From: Limnoperna fortunei
Lineage: Eukaryota > Mollusca > Bivalvia > Mytilida > Modiolidae
Direction of reading: 5' to 3'
DNA length: 64,000 bases
Assembly (NCBI GenBank): GCA_944474755.1
Contig: OX104119.1
Coordinates: 81,100,896 to 81,164,895 of the forward strand
Of this stretch, positions 39,834 through 50,687 are shown piece after piece (within the stretch, counting starts at the first letter, position 1; every line of letters begins with the position of its first letter). The notes beneath the pieces were generated by a model. The model saw nothing but the letters and a program-made list of their open reading frames with translations. It had not been told where the DNA came from and did no database searches. A program made the position numbers and the translations under genes.

Positions 39834-40142
39834 AAGCTAAAAGTATTGTTTGTTTTCATGGTTTGTAGGTTTCTAAAATTTTAGCTAAAAGTATTGTTTA
39901 TTTCCATGGTTTGTAGGTTTCTAAGATTTTAGCTAAAAGTATTTTTCATTTCCATTATTTAAAGGTTTCTCAGGTTTATAGCTATAAGTATTGTTTATTT
40001 CCATGGTTTATAGGTTTCAAGGCCTAGCTTAAGTATTGGTTATTTCCATGCTTTATGGGCTTCTAAGGTTTATAGCTATAAGTCTTGTTAATTTCCATGC
40101 TTTATAGTCTTGCATTTTAGAGATATGAAATTCGATGTCTAG

Positions 40143-40534
40143 CCAAAATGTCACGCAACGTTAAAATTTATCACATTCATTCAATTTTGGAGATGTTACA
40201 CAATTTTACAAGCTAATTTTACAATGTGTGGAAATGGAATAGAGGACACAGCTCACTTCATACTCAGATGCTCCGTGCTAGAAACAGTCAGAAAACCTTT
40301 TATTGAGAAGATCTCATCTTCCTTGTTAAAGATCGATAGTGAACAGTTCGACAAAATTATTGCTAATGACATTAGATTTACTCAGCTGATTCTGGATATC
40401 AGAAATCACTCCCTTCGTTAGTATTTCAGACAGAAAACCTTATCTCAGAAATCGAGTCCTTATCCAGAGGGCTATGCTATGCTCTCCATCATGAGAGAAG
40501 TAGAAAATTAGGGATTATAGTTCGACCTTTTTGA
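40143..40534 (+). pseudogene. Non-LTR retrotransposon reverse transcriptase, C-terminal remnant
   Basis: An open frame from 40143 to the stop at 40419-40421 contains CGNGIEDTAHFILRC and then SVLETVRKPFIEKI. The pattern Cys, about seven residues, Glu, His and Cys is typical of the zinc-binding tail of LINE-type reverse transcriptases (zf-RVT-like: C..C...E...HF...C). After the stop, the frame starting near 40412 continues with SEIESLSRGLCYALHHERS and RKLGI up to 40534, which resembles the last residues of the same proteins. A frameshift therefore separates two parts of one coding tail. The endonuclease and catalytic reverse transcriptase domains are absent. The fragment begins about 30 bases after the satellite ends, so the missing 5' part may have been lost by 5' truncation at insertion or replaced by satellite growth. 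Confidence 0.72.
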
Positions 40535-40551
40535 TTAGGGGTTTTTTTTTT

Positions 40552-40568
40552 GGGGGGGGGGGGGGGGG
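40552..40568 (+). repeat. Poly-T / poly-G homopolymer pair
   Basis: Ten T followed by 17 uninterrupted G. It lies about 20 bases after the retrotransposon remnant stop. The assembled length should be treated as uncertain. Confidence 0.88.
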
Positions 40569-41623
40569 TTCCTGTCAGTATCCCTTAGTTGAACAGAATC
40601 GAGTTACTTATCATCACTATTTTCTTAGGTAATTTTTCTTTCTTAAGTTTTATCTCTTTTACATTTTATATTCTCTCGTGATAATTATTGATAACTATCC
40701 CCTATTATAATGCCTGGAAGTAAACCGATTACTCCTAGATAAACGTTATTTAACTTGCTGCTCAAGTATATACAAATTAGTGGTAAATAAATAAACTTAT
40801 TGGCGCTACAACTATGATCTAATGATCAAGTAAGAACAAAATTATAGGTACATTTAGTAAGTATTGGTGACTGATGAACTTTTGTTGCCCGCAAATGTTG
40901 AATTGCGGTATGTAAATATAAATTTGTATATAAAATGTTTTCGTTTGGTGGAGGTATTCCAGTGTCTTAAATATAGACATACTAAGGTGGTGGCATATAA
41001 AGTATATATATATACCGAATTAATAATACAGTGAATACTCTACTAAATGGTGGAGGAAATTATAGTATTCAGGATATAACTGGAGCTTAGTACCGTATAT
41101 AGCGAAATCTACAGTCCCTATACTTAGTACCTACACTACTGGGTAGTGGTTCTCCGAGAAGCGGAGTGAAATACAGAAGAAAGAAGAAAGAAGGGTCTTC
41201 GTTCGCATGAGATAAATTAGAAAACGTAGCATATTTGAAATGTGCATTTGAAGAGGATTTATTTCTTATCTGTAGTGTTTAGTCGGACAAACAATATCGA
41301 AATAGTGAACAATTTTCATTATTATACGACTTTAAATATTCTTTCATTTGATTGGCTTAAAATGCCTTCAAAAGTAATGATTTTCCATGATAACAATATG
41401 TCATCCTGCAGTATCCTAAAAATAGATTCCAGAACCCTGTCCTTTCTAAAAATAGATATGTATGATGCTGTTGCTTGAATGAACTTTGAACTGGATATCA
41501 TTACTTTCATATCAAATTTATTCATATACTTATAATAAAACATTTGTCGCCTTTACCATAGGTTAACATTAATTTTTATCAACAGTCATAAAAATATATT
41601 TACCTCGTCTGAGGTTATTATTA
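40569..41623. other. Spacer, no gene supported
   Basis: AT-rich sequence follows the retrotransposon remnant. Short open frames on both strands overlap each other at 41242-41543 and have no recognisable motif. A small (ta)n tract lies near 40998. Nothing else stands out. Confidence 0.55.
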
Positions 41624-41754
41624 CAATTATTGACTTTGACGTAGGTTGATATCTATTTTTATCTACCGAAGAAAATTATATTTACCGAGCCGGTAAATAT
41701 AATTTTCTTCGGTTGATAAAAATAGATGTCAGCCTACGTCAAAGTCAATAATTG
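41624..41754. mobile_element. 131-bp foldback element with 64-bp arms
   Basis: Left arm 41624-41687 starts caattattgactttgacgta. Right arm 41691-41754 ends tacgtcaaagtcaataattg. They pair almost completely around a 3-base loop (agc) flanked by tttaccg/cggtaaa. The structure is a MITE-like foldback or the fused ends of a larger element. No clear target duplication was found. Just upstream, about 41568-41606 carries partial echoes of the arm (ttttatcaac, ttacc), which suggests an older related copy. Confidence 0.85.
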
Positions 41755-43459
41755 TATAATGTCTAACCAAAATGTCCCGGCGCGTCTATTCCGGGGTTGT
41801 CAACGTTTGGGCATTAAACATAACATTAATTTCCAGGCCACATTTTTTACACATAGCGAAATATTAGAACTAGACTGTCTTGCAACCGATAGTTAGGGAG
41901 TTTCTTACGAGAGAGGACAGAATGTTATCAAAGACGCCAAACCTTTTGCAAAAAATAATATAACGTCATTTTAACGTTAATAAAATTATCACCAACATCG
42001 TACGTGATGTCATTGCATAGTAAGCACTGATCATTTTGGATGCAATTTAGCTCTTAACTGGAGTTTTCTGTTAATAAAATTACTCTCTTTCAATTTAATA
42101 AACGAATTGGCACTTATAAACTGTTTACGTAAGTGTATATTTTTATTTGTTCTGCCTCCCTTTTTTTTCTTCCTCCTTTCTCCTATCTCCCTTCGCTTGG
42201 CTCCTTTCTCCCTCTGCTTGGTTCCTTTCTCCCTCAGCTTTGCTCCTTTGCTTTTTATATTTAAGACGTGTCCAATGAAATTTAGTATGCATGTGCCTTA
42301 CTACAAGTGTTTCTATGACTAATGCCTGTCTTTTGTCTTAACCTCACTTTTAAAGGTAAACAACTGTATCAATTTTTTTACCAAGTCTGATGGTCAGGTC
42401 CGTATTTGTGACCAATTCTGATGGCCAAGAACTAAATTGCCTATGAAGGTGCCTGATTTTAGAGAAATGTCAGTCGGACACCTGACATTTGTCCTTGCCT
42501 GACCTCTTTTCCAAGGTTGAATGACTATTATTTTGCGACCATTTTGATGGCTAAATCCAAAATCAAGGTATGCAGGTGTCGATATCTGTCCGATGCCTTT
42601 CATTTGTCCTTGGGCTAATTTTCACGCTTCAGTAACTGATAATTTTGCAACTAAAAAGTTTATGGTTGCTGGTGATACATGCAATTTGTTTCACGTCTTT
42701 TTTTATTAAAATTAACTTTAAATTTATTTTCTAAACTCCACAAGAATAAATGTCTATTTTAGAAAAAGTCTTTAACTATGCAGCTGTCTTACTGCAATTA
42801 ACTCTTAATACATACTTAAATTCAACTTTTGCTATCGACATAAACAATTTGTGTAGCTACTACACTTAATTGGTTAATATTTGATGTACTTGTTTTAGAA
42901 AGTAACAAGTTGGACAGATTGTTTGTATAATGAATTATCCCTTGATGTATCTCTGCAAAAGTTAGTTTTACTTACGCCTTTCAAGATGCACGCCTCGTAC
43001 AGGTGCGGGTAGTTTAATATTGTACTCCCAATCTAGTTTTTTTGTCATAACCTATCAAGCCAATGAAGTGTATCTGTTGCATAGATAATTCTTATTTGGA
43101 TATTTTCAAAAGTTATGTTTTTCATGTTGAAGGCCGCAATAGCCGGATCTAGGTGAAATTGGACCCTATGGAATACGGTACAAAATTCTTCATTTCGGAA
43201 AGAGCTAGAGGCTCAGATAAGCATGTGCCGCTCACCTGACATAAATAGGTCATTATGGATGCAAATCCGCGGTCACTGTTAACACTTTTAATGATCACCA
43301 ACCAACCCCCATGCATTTTTTAATTTAACTCCCCCAACAGTTTCAGAGCAGAAATTGTTGAACAGTTTTCACATAGGATCCTACATTAAAACTATATTCA
43401 CTGATAGCGATCATCTTATATTAAGTCGGCACAAATAGCTTTATTAGAGTTCTATCCAA
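41755..43459. other. Spacer before the 42-bp array
   Basis: No gene is supported. A 45-codon frame (41759-41896) starts in the motif atgtctaaccaaaatgtc, which is also found at 40135-40152 with one change. It is not recognised. A degenerate direct repeat occupies about 42370-42640. The rest is AT-rich sequence with pyrimidine-rich tracts around 42150-42240. Confidence 0.55.
42370..42640 (+). repeat. Degenerate direct repeat, period about 115-128 bp
   Basis: The pairs gaccaattctgatggc (42410) and gaccattttgatggc (42538), and catttgtccttg at 42486 and 42601, show two diverged copies in tandem. A partial third (accaagtctgatggtc) lies near 42380. The origin is unknown. Confidence 0.6.
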
Positions 43460-43460
43460 T

Positions 43461-46400
43461 TAGTATTCCATCCTCACAAGTCAGGGTGAATGTGGACACA
43501 TGTAGTATTCCATCCTCACAAGTCAGGGTGAATGTGGACACATGTAGTATTCCATCTTCACAAGTCAGGGTGAATGTGGACACATGTAGTATTCCATCCT
43601 CACAAGTCAGGGTGAATGTGGACACATGTAGTATTCCATCTTCACAAGTCAGGGTGAATGTGGACACATGTAGTATTCCATCTTCACAAGTCAGGGTGAA
43701 TGTGGACACATGTAGTATTCCATCCTCACAAGTCAGGGTGAATGTGGACACATGTAGTATTCCATCTTCACAAGTCAGGGTGAATGTGGACACATGTAGT
43801 ATTCCATCTTCACAAGTCAGGGTGAATGTGGACACATGTAGTATTCCATCCTCACAAGTCAGGGTGAATGTGGACACATGTAGTATTCCATCTTCACAAG
43901 TCAGGGTGAATGTGGACACATGTAGTATTCCATCTTCACAAGTCAGGGTGAATGTGGACACATGTAGTATTCCATCTTCACAAGTCAGGGTGAATGTGGA
44001 CACATGTAGTATTCCATCCTCACAAGTCAGGGTGAATGTGGACACATGTAGTATTCCATCCTCACAAGTCAGGGTGAATGTGGACACATGTAGTATTCCA
44101 TCCTAACAAGTCAGGGTGAATGTGGACACATGTAGTATTCCATCCTAACAAGTCAGGGTGAATGTGGACACATGTAGTATTCCATCTTCACAAGTCAGGG
44201 TGAATGTGGACACATGTAGTATTCCATCCTCACATGTCAGGGTGAATGTGGACACATGTAGTATTCCATCCTCACATGTCAGGGTGAATGTGGACACATG
44301 TAGTATTCCATCCTCACAAGTCAGGGTGAATGTGGACACATGTAGTATTCCATCTTCACAAGTCAGGGTGAATGTGGACACATGTAGTATTCCATCTTCA
44401 CAAGTCAGGGTGAATGTGGACACATGTAGTATTCCATCCTCACAAGTCAGGGTGAATGTGGACACATGTAGTATTCCATCTTCACAAGTCAGGGTGAATG
44501 TGGACACATGTAGTATTCCATCTTCACAAGTCAGGGTGAATGTGGACACATGTAGTATTCCATCTTCACAAGTCAGGGTGAATGTGGACACATGTAGTAT
44601 TCCATCTTCACAAGTCAGGGTGAATGTGGACACATGTAGTATTCCATCCTCACAAGTCAGGGTGAATGTGGACACATGTAGTATTCCATCTTCACAAGTC
44701 AGGGTGAATGTGGACACATGTAGTATTCCATCTTCACAAGTCAGGGTGAATGTGGACACATGTAGTATTCCATCTTCACAAGTCAGGGTGAATGTGGACA
44801 CATGTAGTATTCCATCTTCACAAGTCAGGGTGAATGTGGACACATGTAGTATTCCATCTTCACAAGTCAGGGTGAATGTGGACACATGTAGTATTCCATC
44901 TTCACAAGTCAGGGTGAATGTGGACACATGTAGTATTCCATCCTCACAAGTCAGGGTGAATGTGGACACATGTAGTATTCCATCTTCACAAGTCAGGGTG
45001 AATGTGGACACATGTAGTATTCCATCTTCACAAGTCAGGGTGAATGTGGACACATGTAGTATTCCATCTTCACAAGTCAGGGTGAATGTGGACACATGTA
45101 GTATTCCATCTTCACAAGTCAGGGTGAATGTGGACACATGTAGTATTCCATCTTCACAAGTCAGGGTGAATGTGGACACATGTAGTATTCCATCTTCACA
45201 AGTCAGGGTGAATGTGGACACATGTAGTATTCCATCTTCACAAGTCAGGGTGAATGTGGACACATGTAGTATTCCATCCTCACAAGTCAGGGTGAATGCG
45301 GACACATGTAGTATTCCATCCTCACAAGTCAGGGTGAATGTGGACACATGTAGTATTCCATCTTCACAAGTCAGGGTGAATGTGGACACATGTAGTATTC
45401 CATCCTCACAAGTCAGGGTGAATGTGGACACATGTAGTATTCCATCTTCACAAGTCAGGGTGAATGTGGACACATGTAGTATTCCATCTTCACAAGTCAG
45501 GGTGAATGTGGACACATGTAGTATTCCATCTTCACAAGTCAGGGTGAATGTGGACACATGTAGTATTCCATCTTCACAAGTCAGGGTGAATGTGGACACA
45601 TGTAGTATTCCATCCTCACAAGTCAGGGTGAATGTGGACACATGTAGTATTCCATCTTCACAAGTCAGGGTGAATGTGGACACATGTAGTATTCCATCTT
45701 CACAAGTCAGGGTGAATGTGGACACATGTAGTATTCCATCTTCACAAGTCAGGGTGAATGTGGACACATGTAGTATTCCATCTTCACAAGTCAGGGTGAA
45801 TGTGGACACATGTAGTATTCCATCTTCACAAGTCAGGGTGAATGTGGACACATGTAGTATTCCATCTTCACAAGTCAGGGTGAATGTGGACACATGTAGT
45901 ATTCCATCTTCACAAGTCAGGGTGAATGTGGACACATGTAGTATTCCATCCTCACAAGTCAGGGTGAATGTGGACACATGTAGTATTCCATCTTCACAAG
46001 TCAGGGTGAATGTGGACACATGTAGTATTCCATCTTCACAAGTCAGGGTGAATGTGGACACATGTAGTATTCCATCCTCACAAGTCAGGGTGAATGTGGA
46101 CACATGTAGTATTCCATCTTCACAAGTCAGGGTGAATGTGGACACATGTAGTATTCCATCTTCACAAGTCAGGGTGAATGTGGACACATGTAGTATTCCA
46201 TCTTCACATGTCAGGGTGAATGTGGACACATGTAGTATTCCATCTTCACATGTCAGGGTGAATGTGGACACATGTAGTATTCCATCTTCACATGTCAGGG
46301 TGAATGTGGACACATGTAGTATTCCATCTTCACAAGTCAGGGTGAATGTGGACACATGTAGTATTCCATCTTCACAAGTCAGGGTGAATGTGGACACATG

Positions 46401-49400
46401 TAGTATTCCATCTTCACAAGTCAGGGTGAATGTGGACACATGTAGTATTCCATCTTCACATGTCAGGGTGAATGTGGACACATGTAGTATTCCATCTTCA
46501 CAAGTCAGGGTGAATGTGGACACATGTAGTATTCCATCTTCACATGTCAGGGTGAATGTGGACACATGTAGTATTCCATCTTCACATGTCAGGGTGAATG
46601 TGGACACATGTAGTATTCCATCTTCACATGTCAGGGTGAATGTGGACACATGTAGTATTCCATCTTCACAAGTCAGGGTGAATGTGGACACATGTAGTAT
46701 TCCATCCTCACAAGTCAGGGTGAATGTGGACACATGTAGTATTCCATCCTCACAAGTCAGGGTGAATGTGGACACATGTAGTATTCCATCCTCACAAGTC
46801 AGGGTGAATGTGGACACATGTAGTATTCCATCCTCACAAGTCAGGGTGAATGTGGACACATGTAGTATTCCATCCTCACAAGTCAGGGTGAATGTGGACA
46901 CATGTAGTATTCCATCCTCACAAGTCAGGGTGAATGTGGACACATGTAGTATTCCATCTTCACAAGTCAGGGTGAATGTGGACACATGTAGTATTCCATC
47001 TTCACAAGTCAGGGTGAATGTGGACACATGTAGTATTCCATCCTCACAAGTCAGGGTGAATGTGGACACATGTAGTATTCCATCCTCACAAGTCAGGGTG
47101 AATGTGGACACATGTAGTATTCCATCCTCACAAGTCAGGGTGAATGTGGACACATGTAGTATTCCATCTTCACATGTCAGGGTGAATGTGGACACATGTA
47201 GTATTCCATCTTCACATGTCAGGGTGAATGTGGACACATGTAGTATTCCATCCTCACAAGTCAGGGTGAATGTGGACACATGTAGTATTCCATCCTCACA
47301 AGTCAGGGTGAATGTGGACACATGTAGTATTCCATCTTCACATGTCAGGGTGAATGTGGACACATGTAGTATTCCATCCTCACAAGTCAGGGTGAATGTG
47401 GACACATGTAGTATTCCATCCTCACAAGTCAGGGTGAATGTGGACACATGTAGTATTCCATCCTCACAAGTCAGGGTGAATGTGGACACATGTAGTATTC
47501 CATCCTCACAAGTCAGGGTGAATGTGGACACATGTAGTATTCCATCCTCACAAGTCAGGGTGAATGTGGACACATGTAGTATTCCATCTTCACAAGTCAG
47601 GGTGAATGTGGACACATGTAGTATTCCATCTTCACAAGTCAGGGTGAATGTGGACACATGTAGTATTCCATCCTCACAAGTCAGGGTGAATGTGGACACA
47701 TGTAGTATTCCATCTTCACAAGTCAGGGTGAATGTGGACACATGTAGTATTCCATCTTCACAAGTCAGGGTGAATGTGGACACATGTAGTATTCCATCTT
47801 CACAAGTCAGGGTGAATGTGGACACATGTAGTATTCCATCTTCACAAGTCAGGGTGAATGTGGACACATGTAGTATTCCATCCTCACAAGTCAGGGTGAA
47901 TGTGGACACATGTAGTATTCCATCTTCACAAGTCAGGGTGAATGTGGACACATGTAGTATTCCATCTTCACAAGTCAGGGTGAATGTGGACACATGTAGT
48001 ATTCCATCTTCACAAGTCAGGGTGAATGTGGACACATGTAGTATTCCATCTTCACAAGTCAGGGTGAATGTGGACACATGTAGTATTCCATCCTCACAAG
48101 TCAGGGTGAATGTGGACACATGTAGTATTCCATCTTCACAAGTCAGGGTGAATGTGGACACATGTAGTATTCCATCCTCACAAGTCAGGGTGAATGTGGA
48201 CACATGTAGTATTCCATCCTCACAAGTCAGGGTGAATGTGGACACATGTAGTATTCCATCCTCACAAGTCAGGGTGAATGTGGACACATGTAGTATTCCA
48301 TCCTCACAAGTCAGGGTGAATGTGGACACATGTAGTATTCCATCCTCACAAGTCAGGGTGAATGTGGACACATGTAGTATTCCATCCTCACAAGTCAGGG
48401 TGAATGTGGACACATGTAGTATTCCATCCTCACAAGTCAGGGTGAATGTGGACACATGTAGTATTCCATCCTCACAAGTCAGGGTGAATGTGGACACATG
48501 TAGTATTCCATCCTCACAAGTCAGGGTGAATGTGGACACATGTAGTATTCCATCCTCACAAGTCAGGGTGAATGTGGACACATGTAGTATTCCATCCTCA
48601 CAAGTCAGGGTGAATGTGGACACATGTAGTATTCCATCTTCACAAGTCAGGGTGAATGTGGACACATGTAGTATTCCATCCTCACAAGTCAGGGTGAATG
48701 TGGACACATGTAGTATTCCATCCTCACAAGTCAGGGTGAATGTGGACACATGTAGTATTCCATCCTCACAAGTCAGGGTGAATGTGGACACATGTAGTAT
48801 TCCATCCTCACAAGTCAGGGTGAATGTGGACACATGTAGTATTCCATCCTCACAAGTCAGGGTGAATGTGGACACATGTAGTATTCCATCTTCACAAGTC
48901 AGGGTGAATGTGGACACATGTAGTATTCCATCCTCACAAGTCAGGGTGAATGTGGACACATGTAGTATTCCATCCTCACAAGTCAGGGTGAATGTGGACA
49001 CATGTAGTATTCCATCCTCACAAGTCAGGGTGAATGTGGACACATGTAGTATTCCATCCTCACAAGTCAGGGTGAATGTGGACACATGTAGTATTCCATC
49101 TTCACAAGTCAGGGTGAATGTGGACACATGTAGTATTCCATCTTCACAAGTCAGGGTGAATGTGGACACATGTAGTATTCCATCCTCACAAGTCAGGGTG
49201 AATGTGTCCACATGTAGTATTCCATCCTCACAAGTCAGGGTGAATGTGTCCACATGTAGTATTCCATCTTCACAAGTCAGGGTGAATGTGGACACATGTA
49301 GTATTCCATCTTCACAAGTCAGGGTGAATGTGGACACATGTAGTATTCCATCTTCACAAGTCAGGGTGAATGTGGACACATGTAGTATTCCATCTTCACA

Positions 49401-50600
49401 AGTCAGGGTGAATGTGGACACATGTAGTATTCCATCTTCACAAGTCAGGGTGAATGTGGACACATGTAGTATTCCATCTTCACAAGTCAGGGTGAATGTG
49501 GACACATGTAGTATTCCATCTTCACAAGTCAGGGTGAATGTGGACACATGTAGTATTCCATCTTCACAAGTCAGGGTGAATGTGGACACATGTAGTATTC
49601 CATCTTCACAAGTCAGGGTGAATGTGGACACATGTAGTATTCCATCCTCACAAGTCAGGGTGAATGTGGACACATGTAGTATTCCATCCTCACAAGTCAG
49701 GGTGAATGTGGACACATGTAGTATTCCATCTTCACAAGTCAGGGTGAATGTGGACACATGTAGTATTCCATCCTCACAAGTCAGGGTGAATGTGGACACA
49801 TGTAGTATTCCATCCTCACAAGTCAGGGTGAATGTGGACACATGTAGTATTCCATCCTCACAAGTCAGGGTGAATGTGGACACATGTAGTATTCCATCCT
49901 CACAAGTCAGGGTGAATGTGGACACATGTAGTATTCCATCTTCACAAGTCAGGGTGAATGTGGACACATGTAGTATTCCATCTTCACAAGTCAGGGTGAA
50001 TGTGGACACATGTAGTATTCCATCCTCACAAGTCAGGGTGAATGTGTCCACATGTAGTATTCCATCCTCACAAGTCAGGGTGAATGTGGACACATGTAGT
50101 ATTCCATCTTCACAAGTCAGGGTGAATGTGGACACATGTAGTATTCCATCTTCACAAGTCAGGGTGAATGTGGACACATGTAGTATTCCATCTTCACAAG
50201 TCAGGGTGAATGTGGACACATGTAGTATTCCATCTTCACAAGTCAGGGTGAATGTGGACACATGTAGTATTCCATCTTCACAAGTCAGGGTGAATGTGGA
50301 CACATGTAGTATTCCATCTTCACAAGTCAGGGTGAATGTGGACACATGTAGTATTCCATCTTCACAAGTCAGGGTGAATGTGGACACATGTAGTATTCCA
50401 TCTTCACAAGTCAGGGTGAATGTGGACACATGTAGTATTCCATCTTCACAAGTCAGGGTGAATGTGGACACATGTAGAATTCCATCCTCACAAGTCAGGG
50501 TGAATGTGGACACAATTAGTATTCCATCCTCACAAGTCAGGGTGAATGTGGACACATGTAGTATTCCATCTTCACAAGTCAGGGTGAATGTGGACACATG
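43461..50600 (+). repeat. 42-bp tandem array, exactly 170 units
   Basis: The unit is tagtattc + catcctcacaagtcagg + gtgaatgtggacacatg. The first unit begins at 43461 and the unit after the last at 50601. The difference of 7,140 is 170 x 42, so no net indel has accumulated. Variants are tcctca/tcttca, cacaag/cacatg (in clusters), tcctaacaag in two units near 44105 and 44147, one gcggac (45299), and three units with gtgtccac in place of gtggacac (49205, 49247, 50045). Since 42 is a multiple of three and the unit lacks stops in these frames, both strands are open for over 2,100 codons (44158-50682 plus, 44145-50654 minus). The peptides VNVDTCSIPSSQVR and HVSTFTLTCEDGIL are simple readouts of the repeat. 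No evidence of a gene was seen. Confidence 0.97.
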
Positions 50601-50687
50601 TAGTATTCCATCTTCACAAGTCAGGGTTTCTGTGTCCACATGTGTCCACGACATATGTGGATACAGAAACCCTGACTTGTGAGGATG
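43469..50687. mobile_element. Foldback element greatly enlarged by an internal 42-bp array
   Basis: The left end catcctcacaagtcaggg at 43469 and the right end ccctgacttgtgaggatg at 50687 are inverted repeats of one family. Flanks are ttagtattc (43460-43468) and ttagtacta (50688-50696), matching at 7 of 9 positions, so a decayed 9-bp target duplication is plausible. The 8 bases tagtattc of the left flank are also the last 8 bases of every array unit, so the repeating unit seems to be left flank plus 34 bases resembling the element's terminus. The element is 7,219 bp, whereas its relatives in this window are 87 and 477 bp. No transposase is encoded. This is inference from structure; an alternative is a small element inserted next to, or capturing, a pre-existing satellite. 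Confidence 0.7.
50609..50687. mobile_element. 79-bp foldback MITE at the array's right end
   Basis: Arms of 36 bases (50609-50644 and 50652-50687) pair with about 3 mismatches around a 7-base loop (tccacga). The arm starts catcttcacaagtcagggtt and continues tctgtgtccacatgtg. It is probably the conserved core of the element from which the 42-bp array grew. The 8 bases before it are tagtattc, as before every array unit. Confidence 0.85.

Larger units (their letters stand above)
4908..40110 (+). repeat. 35-kb satellite array of a 48/49-bp unit
   Basis: The unit runs tttatagctaaagtattg, tttatttccatggtttgtag, gtttctaagg. It is 48 bp with aaa before gt, or 49 bp with aaaa. About 35.2 kb of head-to-tail copies implies roughly 700 or more units. 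Common variants are tttgtagg, tttatagg, gtgtgaagg and aatgctttgtagg. The unit contains an internal partial duplication (ggtttatag...ggtttatag) and the palindrome ccatgg. Runs of 48-bp units stay in frame and give the short peptides with a 16-residue period, while each 49-bp unit shifts the frame to a stop. This is satellite DNA and not a gene. Both edges decay (4908-4990 and 39840-40110), as is usual for array margins. Confidence 0.97.

Noticed and set aside
41242..41543. Two overlapping open frames on opposite strands
   Set aside because: They are short and motif-free, in AT-rich spacer, and overlap each other.
43461..50600. CRISPR array
   Set aside because: The 42-bp repeats are contiguous with no unique spacers, no cas genes are present, and the context is eukaryotic. 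The 26- and 48-bp arrays fail for the same reason.
44158..50682. A giant 2,174-codon plus-strand gene and its 2,169-codon minus-strand counterpart
   Set aside because: Both frames are direct readouts of a stop-free 42-bp unit and overlap fully on opposite strands. No non-repetitive domain, signal peptide or splice context supports either.
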